From NCBI GenBank assembly GCA_021800315.1, contig JAJYZD010000077.1:1-14194 (forward strand): DNA of 14,194 nt, in the 5' to 3' direction. Both the position numbers and the translations under genes were made by a program. Positions 6,343 through 14,194 of the stretch are shown here, one piece after another. Source of the DNA: Bacillota bacterium. Its GTDB lineage: Bacteria > Bacillota > Desulfotomaculia > Desulfotomaculales > JAJYZD01. Every line of letters starts with the position of its first letter. Position 1 is the first letter of the stretch. The notes under the pieces were generated by a model. It worked only from the letters and a program-made list of their open reading frames with translations. It made no database searches and had not been told where the DNA came from.

Positions 6343-7802
6343 GCGGGCTCAACTCCTTCCACAAGGGTGTTCAAAAGCGCCCTGGCCTTGGCCTCCACCT
6401 CGCGGTACTCGGCCTGCGGGTCGGAGTCGGCCACGATGCCGCTCCCCGCCTGGACGTGGGCCATTCCGTCCTTGATGACGATGGTTCTGATCGCGATGGC
6501 CGTATCCATGTTGCCGTTGAACCCGAAATAGCCGACCGCGCCGGCGTAAATCCCGCGCCTGGTCTTTTCGAGTTCTTCAATGATGGACATGGCCTTGACC
6601 TTCGGGGCGCCGGACACGGTCCCGGCCGGCAGGATGGCGGCCAGGGCGTCGAAGGCGTCCCTGTCCGCGCGGAGACGGCCGCTCACCGCGGAAACCAAGT
6701 GCATTACGTGGGAGTAGTTTTCCACCGTCATGAACTGATCGACATTAACACTGCCCGTACCGGCCACCTTGCCGACGTCGTTGCGCCCCAGGTCCAGGAG
6801 CATCAGGTGCTCGGCCCGCTCCTTCCCATCCGCCAGAAGTTCCGCGGCAAGACGGCGGTCTTCCCCGGCGTCGGCGCCCCGGGGGCGGGTGCCGGCGATC
6901 GGCCGGGTGGTCACGGTGTCCCCTTCCACGCGGACCAGCATTTCCGGCGAAGAGCCGACCACCGTGACGGCGCCGAAATCCAGATAGTAGAGGTAAGGGG
7001 AAGGGTTGAGCGAGCGCAGGCGCCGGTAAACCGAGAACGGATCGCCCAAGACCCTGGCCGAGAACCGGACGCTCGGCACCACCTGGAGGATGTCGCCGGC
7101 CCGGATGTATTCCTTGGCCCGTTCCACCCGGTCCATGTACTCGGCCCTGGTGAGGCTGGCGGTCAGGCAAAGCGGCTCCCCCGAAGGCGCCTCGCCGGGA
7201 ACGGCCAGGGGCCGGGCCAGCCGGGCCCTGCATTCTGCCAGCCGGCCGGCCAGCCGGTCGTAGGCATCGGCCGGGTTGTCACCCACGGGGGCCAGCGCCG
7301 CGAGGGTGAGACGGTGGAAGAGATGGTCGTATATCAACAGGAGGCCGGGAAACATGAAATGGAGGTCCGGAATGGTCAGGTCGTCGGTCGTATCCTCCGG
7401 CAGACGCTCCAGGAAACGGACCAGGTCGTAGGACAGGTAGCCGACCGCTCCACCGGTGAAGCGCTCCGTCTCCCGGGGCGCCTTGAATCGTTCCAGAACC
7501 GTCTTCAGTGCCGCCAGGGGGTTCCCGGCCAGGTCCGGCCTTATGTGCCCCCCCAGGGTGGAAACCCCGTCCTTGCTTTCGAGCACGGCGAAGGGCTCGC
7601 CGCCGATAAAGGAATAGCGGGAAACGCTCCGGCCTCCCTCGACACTTTCCAGCAGGAAGGAAGGACCGGTGAACCCCATTTTCTTGTACAGGGAGATGGG
7701 CGTGTCCAAATCAGCGGAGATGTCCTGGTAGACGGGTACCAGGTTGAACTCCTCCGCCAGTTGCAAATAAGTGCGTTTGTCCGGATAGGCCAGCCTTGCC
7801 AC
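6333..7802 (-). CDS. trpE: Anthranilate synthase component I
   Basis: TrpE forms anthranilate from chorismate and ammonia and is the usual target of tryptophan feedback inhibition. The inhibitor-site LLES motif (about residues 50-53 from the chosen start) is intact, so feedback control is expected. Chorismate-binding signatures include NPSPYLYYLDFG, SSPEMLVRVEGD, RPIAGTRPRG, DLGRNDVGKV, ENYSHVMHLVS, LPAGTVSGAPK and AGSGIVADSDP. The start is uncertain: no ATG lies between the attenuator and the first conserved residues. I chose the GTG at 7800-7802 (489 aa); it overlaps an AAAGGGG stretch. A CTG at 7791-7793 lies 6 nt past GGGGTGG and would be ideally spaced. The frame is open upstream to 7886, but that DNA is the TRAP-like leader and terminator. 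Confidence 0.94.
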   Translation of the reverse strand: MARLAYPDKRTYLQLAEEFNLVPVYQDISADLDTPISLYKKMGFTGPSFLLESVEGGRSVSRYSFIGGEPFAVLESKDGVSTLGGHIRPDLAGNPLAALKTVLERFKAPRETERFTGGAVGYLSYDLVRFLERLPEDTTDDLTIPDLHFMFPGLLLIYDHLFHRLTLAALAPVGDNPADAYDRLAGRLAECRARLARPLAVPGEAPSGEPLCLTASLTRAEYMDRVERAKEYIRAGDILQVVPSVRFSARVLGDPFSVYRRLRSLNPSPYLYYLDFGAVTVVGSSPEMLVRVEGDTVTTRPIAGTRPRGADAGEDRRLAAELLADGKERAEHLMLLDLGRNDVGKVAGTGSVNVDQFMTVENYSHVMHLVSAVSGRLRADRDAFDALAAILPAGTVSGAPKVKAMSIIEELEKTRRGIYAGAVGYFGFNGNMDTAIAIRTIVIKDGMAHVQAGSGIVADSDPQAEYREVEAKARALLNTLVEGVEPAWF

Positions 7803-7809
7803 CCCTTTC

Positions 7810-7842
7810 AAAACAAAAAACCGGCGCTCAAATGAGCGCCGG
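7810..7842 (-). terminator. trp leader attenuator terminator
   Basis: On the minus strand a perfect 9-bp stem (CCGGCGCTC / GAGCGCCGG, 4-nt ATTT loop) is followed at once by TTTTTTGTTTT. It stands between the promoter and trpE, so it must be conditional. The competing antiterminator pairs 7859-7867 with 7830-7838 (8 Watson-Crick pairs and one G-U) and would consume the loop and half of the terminator's 5' arm. Confidence 0.85.
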
Positions 7843-7860
7843 GCGATTACCGGCAACCCG

Positions 7861-7913
7861 CTCATCTCAGCTCTGCTAAACTCCACTCGGCTCGAAAACC
7901 ACTGTTGAACCTC
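7861..7913 (-). promoter_or_regulatory. TRAP-like (G/U)AG repeat binding site in the trp leader
   Basis: Read on the minus strand, seven triplets GAG, GAG, GAG, TAG, GAG, GAG, GAG occur between 7893 and 7861, each separated by exactly 2 nt (5-nt period). One more GAG (7911-7913) lies exactly four periods upstream, and a TAG (7917-7919) overlaps the -10 box. The last triplets overlap the 5' arm of the antiterminator (7859-7867). This is the arrangement of the Bacillus trp leader: tryptophan-loaded TRAP (MtrB) binds 9-11 such triplets, prevents the antiterminator and so lets the terminator form. No mtrB gene lies in this window, so the trans factor is inferred. Confidence 0.75.
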
Positions 7914-7918
7914 GACCT

Positions 7919-7947
7919 ACCTTATCACGGACGCGCCGCGGCGTCAA
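7919..7947 (-). promoter_or_regulatory. Promoter of the trp operon
   Basis: Minus strand: -35 TTGACG (7942-7947), 17-bp spacer, -10 TAAGGT (7919-7924). An A7 run just upstream of the -35 could act as an UP element. The predicted transcript starts near 7912, at the first (G/U)AG triplet of the leader. The -10 matches consensus at only three positions, but the -35 and spacer are good. Confidence 0.7.
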
Positions 7948-7985
7948 GTCCTTTTTTTCGAATCGCCGCGAGGCCGCTTTTTTCA

Positions 7986-8014
7986 TTGACAAGCGCCCCG
8001 GCAACGAATATATT
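7986..8014 (+). promoter_or_regulatory. Divergent promoter of the CBS/MgtE-N gene
   Basis: TTGACA (7986-7991), 17-bp spacer, TATATT (8009-8014), in an AT-rich patch within GC-rich DNA. Its -35 is about 40 bp from the -35 of the trp promoter, back to back. Confidence 0.75.
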
Positions 8015-8025
8015 ATATTATAGTT

Positions 8026-8066
8026 CTCAAGGCCTTCGCCGCATTCGCAAGGCCTATTTTCTTGAG
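8026..8066 (+). promoter_or_regulatory. Hairpin in the 5' leader of the CBS/MgtE-N gene
   Basis: CTCAAG (8026-8031) pairs with CTTGAG (8061-8066) and GCCTT (8032-8036) with AAGGC (8049-8053), leaving an asymmetric CTATTTT bulge. It starts a few bases past the predicted transcription start. It may stabilise the mRNA; the leader is too short for a known Mg2+ riboswitch. Confidence 0.5.
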
Positions 8067-8092
8067 AAGCCGGCCGCTGGGGGGTATGGGTC

Positions 8093-9355
8093 ATGCACCA
8101 GGCCATTGAGTTTTACCTGAGCCAGGTCCTCGGCAAGCCGGTCTGCGACCCCGCCGGCAAAAGACTGGGCCGGGTGCGGGACGTCGCCATCGAACTGGGC
8201 GAACAGTATCCCCGCGTCAGCGGCGTGCGGACGGGCGGCTCGGACGAACTCCTCCCGGTAGACAACCCCGGGTACTTCGACCGCCGCGGCGTCGGCCTCG
8301 CCAACCGTGAAAACGAACCCAGGCCCCTTAAGGAAAACGAGACCTGGTCCAGAAAGATTCTCCTTGACAAACAGATAGTCGACACCCAGGGCTACAAGGT
8401 GGTCAGGGTCAACGACGTCAAGTTCGCCCGCCTGAACGGGGACGTCCGGCTGGTGGCGGTGGACATCGGCCTCAAGGGATTCCTCCGCCGTTTCGGGCTG
8501 GACCGTCTGGTCCGCCTGACCGACAACGTACTGACCTGGAACTACCTGGAACCCCTTAACCTGGATAGCCCGCACATCCGGCTGACCATATCTCAAGAAA
8601 AACTTCACAATCTCCACCCGGCCGACCTGGCCGAGATCGTCAGCGACCTGGACCAGCACGAGCGCTCTTCGCTGATCAAAAACCTCGACGACGAGACGGT
8701 GGCGGAAATGCTGCCCGACGTCGACCGGGACACCCAGGTCAACATCCTGGAGAACCTGGACATCGAAAGGGCGGCCGACATTCTGGAGGAAATGGCACCC
8801 GACGAGGCGGCCGACATCCTTGGTGAAATGCCGCGCGAGCGGTCGACCGAACTGCTGTCCCGCATGGAACCCGGGGAGGCCGAGGACGTACGGGAATTGA
8901 TGGCTTACGAGCAAGGCACCGCAGGTGCCCTGATGACCACCGAGTTCATCAGCTTCCCCAAGGAACTGACGGCCGAAGAAACGATCACCCGCCTGCGCGA
9001 ACTGGCACCGGACGCCGAGATCATCTACTACCTCTACGTGGTCAACGAGAGCCGGCAACTGGTCGGGGTGCTTTCCCTGCGCGACCTGATCATAGCCGAG
9101 CCGTCCACTCCGATCGAACAAATCATGCGCACCCGCGTGGTCACGGTCAACGTCGGCGACGATTACCAGGCGGTGCAAAACCTTATCGCCAAGTACGACC
9201 TCCTGGCGGTTCCGGTGGTCAACGACGAAAAGCGACTGGTAGGCGTCATCGCCGTGGACGACGTCATCAACACGCTCATTCCGGATCGGAGAAACCTGGA
9301 GAGCTTCTCCTACTTCCTGGTCAAGCGGGCCATCGGCCGTCTGGGCCGGCGGTAA
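8093..9355 (+). CDS. PRC-barrel / MgtE-N / CBS-pair protein, putative cytosolic Mg2+ sensor
   Basis: A soluble 420-residue protein without membrane segments. Residues about 5-75 and 85-160 look like two PRC-barrel-type beta modules; the second contains IVDTQGYKVVRVNDVK. Residues about 173-275 are the helical MgtE N-terminal superhelix, with repeated acidic turns such as LHPADLAEIV, AADILEEM and AADILGEM. Two CBS domains follow (about 280-335 and 340-398). In MgtE channels the N and CBS domains bind Mg2+ and gate the pore; here the transmembrane domain is missing, so a regulatory rather than transport role is inferred. The partner is unknown; the next gene, hppA, encodes a Mg2+-dependent pump. 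Start ATG at 8093 follows GGGGGGT. Similar stand-alone proteins occur in Clostridia, as I recall. Confidence 0.88.
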   Translation: MHQAIEFYLSQVLGKPVCDPAGKRLGRVRDVAIELGEQYPRVSGVRTGGSDELLPVDNPGYFDRRGVGLANRENEPRPLKENETWSRKILLDKQIVDTQGYKVVRVNDVKFARLNGDVRLVAVDIGLKGFLRRFGLDRLVRLTDNVLTWNYLEPLNLDSPHIRLTISQEKLHNLHPADLAEIVSDLDQHERSSLIKNLDDETVAEMLPDVDRDTQVNILENLDIERAADILEEMAPDEAADILGEMPRERSTELLSRMEPGEAEDVRELMAYEQGTAGALMTTEFISFPKELTAEETITRLRELAPDAEIIYYLYVVNESRQLVGVLSLRDLIIAEPSTPIEQIMRTRVVTVNVGDDYQAVQNLIAKYDLLAVPVVNDEKRLVGVIAVDDVINTLIPDRRNLESFSYFLVKRAIGRLGRR

Positions 9356-9423
9356 CGGCCCCTACCCGCCCTTTCCCCGTTTTGTCCGCGGCACGCCGGC
9401 GACATATTAATTTGTACAAAATG

Positions 9424-9452
9424 TTGCAAGTCGTTCTCTAGTCAGGTATAAT
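9424..9452 (+). promoter_or_regulatory. Promoter of hppA
   Basis: TTGCAA (9424-9429), 17-bp spacer, perfect TATAAT (9447-9452). It predicts a leader of about 140 nt before hppA. Confidence 0.75.
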
Positions 9453-9540
9453 ATTTCTGGCAAATGGCAAGGTCCAGCTACTTATTTTTTTGAATCCAGT
9501 CGGCCAAGCCACCGCGCGGGCCATCCCAGGGAGGTGAGAG

Positions 9541-9558
9541 ATGCGGCGGGGAATTTAG
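9541..9558 (+). CDS. Five-codon mini-ORF in the hppA leader
   Basis: ATG-CGG-CGG-GGA-ATT-TAG (peptide MRRGI) is preceded by a near-perfect Shine-Dalgarno AGGGAGGTGA with a 6-nt gap from GGGAGG to ATG, better than the site of many real genes. Eight bases after its stop comes another purine-rich AGGGAGAGG in front of a second, TTG-started 18-codon frame (9572-9628) that overlaps the hppA start. These could regulate hppA by ribosome occupancy, or be standby sites. Translation is not proven. Confidence 0.3.
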   Translation: MRRGI

Positions 9559-9600
9559 GGAGAGGTTAGATTTGATAAAATTCTTGGAGGTGGACTTGTT

Positions 9601-11628
<2,028 letters not shown>

Positions 11629-11641
11629 ACTCCTGCGTTCC

Positions 11642-11676
11642 AAGAGGGACCTGCTCCAAACGGGCAGGTCCTTCTT
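11642..11676 (+). terminator. Terminator after hppA
   Basis: AAGAGGGACCTGC pairs with GCAGGTCCTTCTT: 13 bp including one G-U, with a 9-nt loop. It starts 14 bp past the hppA stop. The T-run is interrupted (TTCTT), so termination strength is uncertain. Confidence 0.65.
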
Positions 11677-11719
11677 GCCGTTCCCCGGTGCATACGCCCC
11701 GGGGCGCGCTAATAATTAA

Positions 11720-11748
11720 TTGACTGGTTACGCCAAACGTGCTAGTAT
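11720..11748 (+). promoter_or_regulatory. Promoter of the twin membrane-protein genes
   Basis: TTGACT (11720-11725), 17-bp spacer, TAGTAT (11743-11748), next to an AT-rich stretch. The predicted transcription start is near 11755, about 13 nt before the purine-rich ribosome site of the first gene. Confidence 0.65.
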
Positions 11749-11767
11749 TCTGTCATGAAACGCGGGG

Positions 11768-11805
11768 AAAGGGGGAAGCGGCCGGAGTTCCGGCCGGGTG
11801 TAATG
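11768..11805 (+). promoter_or_regulatory. Ribosome site with an internal hairpin, first membrane gene
   Basis: AAAGGGGG (11768-11775) is followed by 3 nt, a perfect hairpin CGGCCGG / CCGGCCG with AGTT loop (11779-11796), 6 nt and the ATG at 11803. The linear gap from the G-run to ATG is 27 nt, too long for normal initiation; with the hairpin folded it is 9 nt. The paralogous downstream gene has the same layout. Confidence 0.6.
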
Positions 11806-12681
11806 CGCGCCTGGGAATCTTTCGCCGCCGGATGGCGGGTTTTTTGGACCAACCGGGCGGTGGCCGGCATTGCCGCTATCAACTTCGCCGTCAGTTTTGT
11901 CATTCTGTTCCTTTTCGGCCTGCTCACGGCCACCGCATTGATCCCGTCCTTTGCCCCCCTGCCGGAACCGGGCTTCCCGCCGGTTTTCCGGACGATCAAC
12001 TATACCATTCCCCCGCCCGATTTCCCCTTCCCGGGTCTCAATCCCTCCCACCTGCCGCCGAACTTCGCCGGGTCGTTGGCCGGGGCGGCATCAGCCCTTA
12101 TTTTCGCCGCCGTCATTCTCTTCGTCATTTCGATAGCCGTGGCGGTCTTTATCGCCGCCGCCACCCCCGGCAGCCTTCTGGCCGCCATCCGGGGCGAATT
12201 CGGCCCGTCGACCTATTTCACCCAGGGCCGAAGCTATTTCTGGCGGTCCTTCGGCCTGGGGTGCTTTGAGTTGGGAGTGGCGGCGCTGCTGTTCTTTTTG
12301 CTGGGGCTGACGGGTTTCACGGCCCATAGGGTCGCCGGGGCACCGGGGATTATGGTCACCGTCCTCTTGGAGTTCTTTGTCTCCGTCTACGCGGCCGGTG
12401 TTCTCCTCGTGACCAAGATAAGCTACCTTACCAGCAGGGATGCGGGGTTGCCGGCCTATTTCGCCCATTCGGCAGCTATCATTCTCAAGAGGTACCGGTC
12501 ATGGTTAGGCCTCTTCCTACTTCTCACCGTCTTTTACCTGCTGGTCATGATCTTTTCCCTGATCCTCTTATTCATTCCCTTTATCGGTCCCTTCCTCATC
12601 TCCTTTGTCGTTTATGCTCTCTTGAATATCACGTATCTCGCGGTGACGTTCTTTGCCGGCCTGGCCGGCACACCAACCTAA
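11803..12681 (+). CDS. Polytopic membrane protein of unknown function, paralogue 1
   Basis: A 292-residue integral membrane protein with about six hydrophobic segments (roughly 20-47, 93-120, 149-172, 180-207, 233-259, 262-288). A long Pro-rich loop (48-90), probably extracytoplasmic, contains repeated PP and FPFPG. Motifs shared with the next gene are an N-terminal WESF, AATPGSLLAA (119-128) after the second membrane segment and YFWR (145-148) before the third. No catalytic motif is visible and I cannot name a family; the layout loosely recalls DUF4013-like membrane proteins. The frame is open back to an ATG at 11755, which sits at the predicted transcription start. The start at 11803 is preferred because it aligns with the paralogue's MGTWESF. 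Confidence 0.8.
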   Translation: MRAWESFAAGWRVFWTNRAVAGIAAINFAVSFVILFLFGLLTATALIPSFAPLPEPGFPPVFRTINYTIPPPDFPFPGLNPSHLPPNFAGSLAGAASALIFAAVILFVISIAVAVFIAAATPGSLLAAIRGEFGPSTYFTQGRSYFWRSFGLGCFELGVAALLFFLLGLTGFTAHRVAGAPGIMVTVLLEFFVSVYAAGVLLVTKISYLTSRDAGLPAYFAHSAAIILKRYRSWLGLFLLLTVFYLLVMIFSLILLFIPFIGPFLISFVVYALLNITYLAVTFFAGLAGTPT

Positions 12682-12718
12682 AAGGGGGGACGGGCGGGAC
12701 GGCCCGCCCCCGCAAATG
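12681..12718 (+). promoter_or_regulatory. Ribosome site with an internal hairpin, second membrane gene
   Basis: AAAGGGGGG (12681-12689, its first A being the last base of the upstream stop codon) is followed by 2 nt, a perfect hairpin GGGCGGG / CCCGCCC with ACGG loop (12692-12709), 6 nt and the ATG at 12716. Stem and loop lengths and the distance to ATG equal those of the upstream paralogue, while two base pairs of the stem are swapped (C-G versus G-C), as expected for conserved RNA pairing. Confidence 0.6.
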
Positions 12719-13507
12719 GGTACCTGGGAGTCTTTCACCACGGCTTGGAGCGGTTTCCGGGATCACAGCGGTTCCCTCTCGGTCGCCGCGTGCTCTTTCG
12801 TCGTTCAGCTGATCGCGCAAGCGCTCCTCTCCCTGGCCGGTTACCCCGTCTTGCACCTGATGACGCGGTCGCCGTTCCGGGTTTCCGCCCCCCCGGTCCT
12901 TCCCTTCCACGTCGGCGGGATCGCGGGCAACATCACCATTATTATCGCCTGGCTGGTTATAGTGCTGCCCATCTCGGCGTTTGTCCTGGCCGCCACCCCC
13001 GGAAGCCTCCTCGCTGCGCTGGACGACAATTTCAGCGTCACGCGCTACCTGCACAGCGGAGCCGCCTATTTTTGGCGTGGTTTCGCGGTTATCTGGCTGC
13101 AGGTGGCCGTGTTCCTCGTGACTCTGGTCCTGTCCGCCCTCGTCATTTTTCTCTTTTGTAAGCTGGCCGCCATAATCGGGGTGATGATAGCCGTTTTATT
13201 GTTGATCCTGCCCTGGCTCCTGATCTTCGGCTTCACCATCGTCGCCATGGTGCAATACCTGACCAACAGGCCGCTGGGGCTAGGCCCGGCGGTTTACGCG
13301 GCCCTTGCCCTGACCAGGGAAAAAACCTGGTCCCATCTCGGGCTTCTGGTGGTTGTTTTCATCTTCGCCGCGCTGACTATGGGCGTTTTCACCCTCATTC
13401 TCTTTATCCCCATCCTGGGCTTCCTTTTGTACCTGCTCGCGGCCAGCGCCATAAACGTCATCGCCTACCTGGCCGTAATGGCCTTTGCCGGACTGATCCG
13501 GGCCTGA
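12716..13507 (+). CDS. Polytopic membrane protein of unknown function, paralogue 2
   Basis: A 263-residue membrane protein with about six hydrophobic segments (roughly 20-48, 70-93, 123-147, 151-180, 205-231, 233-260). It shares WESF at the N-terminus, AATPGSLLAA (92-101) and YFWRGF (118-123) with the preceding gene, so the pair arose by tandem duplication. It lacks most of the Pro-rich loop of its neighbour. The start at 12716 is set by alignment with the paralogue; an upstream in-frame ATG at 12653 lies inside the preceding gene. The 34-bp gap to that gene consists almost wholly of the hairpin ribosome site, so the two are co-transcribed and could form a heteromeric complex (inference). Confidence 0.8.
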   Translation: MGTWESFTTAWSGFRDHSGSLSVAACSFVVQLIAQALLSLAGYPVLHLMTRSPFRVSAPPVLPFHVGGIAGNITIIIAWLVIVLPISAFVLAATPGSLLAALDDNFSVTRYLHSGAAYFWRGFAVIWLQVAVFLVTLVLSALVIFLFCKLAAIIGVMIAVLLLILPWLLIFGFTIVAMVQYLTNRPLGLGPAVYAALALTREKTWSHLGLLVVVFIFAALTMGVFTLILFIPILGFLLYLLAASAINVIAYLAVMAFAGLIRA

Positions 13508-13535
13508 CTGACGGAAATCCGGTGTCGAGGGAGCA

Positions 13536-13991
13536 TTGAACACCGCAGCCCCGTTTCTGTTCCCGGATTTCCGGATCATCAGGGATCCGGCCCGGCGCAA
13601 TTTCACCTCGACCTGGTCCGAGCGGCACGTCTCCTACGCCTGCGGTCTGGGCACCTTCGGCCTCACGGACGCCCTCATTACAAAGGGCGGCATGGCCCAC
13701 CGCCTCGGTAGCGTGGTGGTAAACGCGAGACTGCCCGAGGCCGCCCGCCCTTACTCCGGTCACCTGGATTACTGCCTGTCCTCCCGGGGCTGCACGGCCT
13801 GCGTCCGGCGCTGTCCGGCCGGAGCCCTTTCCCGGGCGGTCCACGACAAGGATCTCTGCCACGAGATGGTCCAGGCCGGGAAAGACGCCGCCGCCAGAAG
13901 GGAGAGGCTGGGACTGGCCAAAACGGGCTACGGTCTCTGCCAGGTCGGTGTCCCCTGCGAGGACCGTATCCCCATATCGCTGAGTCCCTGA
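13536..13991 (+). pseudogene. Truncated QueG-like (epoxyqueuosine reductase family) iron-sulfur protein
   Basis: The 151-residue frame matches the C-terminal part of QueG-like 4Fe-4S proteins: STWSERHVSYACGLGTFGL (25-43), the LGSVV strand (58-62), HLDYC (76-80), a ferredoxin motif with Cys86, Cys89 and Cys93 (CTACVRRCP), and the terminal GLCQVGVPCEDRIP (133-146). Relatives that I know are about 250-280 residues or longer, so roughly 100 N-terminal residues are missing. An in-frame TGA at 13509-13511 rules out a longer frame here. The only start is TTG at 13536, with GAGGGAG close upstream. The remaining part is free of stops and keeps its cysteines, so it may be a recent truncation or a functional short form. 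It follows the membrane genes by 28 bp. Confidence 0.7.
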
Positions 13992-14009
13992 GAACTCCGG
14001 TTGACGCCC

Positions 14010-14044
14010 AAAAGCCAGCCGCGAACCGGCGGGCTTTTTCTTCT
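14010..14044 (+). terminator. Rho-independent terminator
   Basis: AAAAGCC and GCCG pair with CGGC and GGCTTTT across one A-G mismatch (11 bp, 5-nt loop), followed by TTTTTCTTCT. It lies 18 bp past the stop of the QueG-like frame and ends the plus-strand unit that began at 11720. Confidence 0.85.
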
Positions 14045-14051
14045 GGCCGCC

Positions 14052-14194
14052 CTAAATGGCCACCTTGTCTAGGGGTGCTGTGATTTTTACGGATTTCGGT
14101 TTTGCCGCAGGGCCACTTGGGTCCGATGCCCAGGGAAAAAATGGTGTTCCTTCGGGGAATATCGCCGTTTTTAGGGCATAGTAAGCGCTTTCAT
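14052..14194 (-). CDS. Partial open frame at the right edge, unidentified
   Basis: A minus-strand frame enters from the right edge and runs 46 codons to a TAG at 14052-14054. The peptide includes ESAYYALKTA and FPEGTPFFPWASDPSG and ends LDKVAI. Base composition here is lower in G+C than the rest of the window. No family is recognised. An open frame of this length is not improbable by chance, so this is only a candidate for the C-terminus of a gene that converges on the QueG-like unit. Confidence 0.2.
   Translation of the reverse strand, partial: ESAYYALKTAIFPEGTPFFPWASDPSGPAAKPKSVKITAPLDKVAI

Noticed and set aside
5720..6364. N-terminal extension of the trpD frame through the trpG region
   Set aside because: The peptide is low-complexity Arg/Gly/Pro-rich, is trpG read in another frame, and trpD has a well-placed GTG with SD at 5719.
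7803..7920. T-box riboswitch or Trp-codon leader peptide upstream of trpE
   Set aside because: No T-box consensus (AGGGTGGNACCGCG-like) and no run of TGG codons is present; the regular (G/U)AG triplets explain the leader better.
7930..7945. Operator palindrome GACGC-N6-GCGTC between the -35 and -10 of the trp promoter
   Set aside because: Five-bp GC-rich arms with an unpaired centre are likely by chance here, and no matching repressor is suggested.
8021..8092. Mg2+ riboswitch (M-box) upstream of the MgtE-N/CBS gene
   Set aside because: The leader is only about 70 nt with one simple hairpin and no terminator, too short for an M-box.
9343..9361. Terminator at the end of the CBS/MgtE-N gene (GGGCCG / CGGCCC around the stop codon)
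   Set aside because: The stem is only 6 bp, includes coding sequence and lacks a T-tract, so termination there is not supported.

Overview
The window is about 65% G+C and reads as an ordinary chromosomal segment of a high-GC Gram-positive anaerobe. Gene order and protein style resemble the Pelotomaculum / Desulfotomaculum / Moorella part of the Clostridia; that placement is inferred from remembered family resemblance, not from a search. The most informative clue is a trp leader with regularly spaced (G/T)AG triplets and an overlapping attenuator, the architecture used by the Firmicutes RNA-binding protein TRAP (MtrB).

Positions 161-7947, minus strand: one complete tryptophan operon read right to left, promoter - TRAP-like leader - trpE - trpG - trpD - trpC - trpF - (about 250 bp insertion-like gap) - trpB - trpA - aroF - terminator. 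Apart from the 38-bp trpG/trpD gap and the trpF/trpB gap, neighbouring genes overlap or lie within 2 bp, so translation is probably coupled. The operon encodes every step from chorismate to tryptophan, plus a short DAHP synthase that feeds chorismate into the pathway. TrpC and TrpF both carry unusual substitutions at normally invariant active-site positions. The trpF/trpB gap holds three inverted repeats and a 37-codon open frame whose stop overlaps the trpB start.

Positions 7986-11676, plus strand: a divergent promoter drives a soluble protein made of PRC-barrel-like, MgtE-N and CBS domains (an MgtE-type Mg2+-sensing module without the channel). After it come a strong promoter, a leader with mini-ORFs and hppA, a membrane-bound H+-translocating pyrophosphatase with the K+-independent lysine signature, closed by a hairpin terminator.

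Positions 11720-14044, plus strand: a promoter precedes two tandem paralogous polytopic membrane proteins of unknown function, then an N-terminally truncated QueG-like iron-sulfur protein and a strong terminator. Both membrane-protein genes show the same unusual ribosome-binding layout: a purine-rich Shine-Dalgarno (SD) stretch, an 18-nt hairpin (7-bp stem, 4-nt loop), 6 nt, then ATG. The two stems differ by paired changes.

The edges (1-160 and 14045-14194) hold only partial open frames that I cannot identify.
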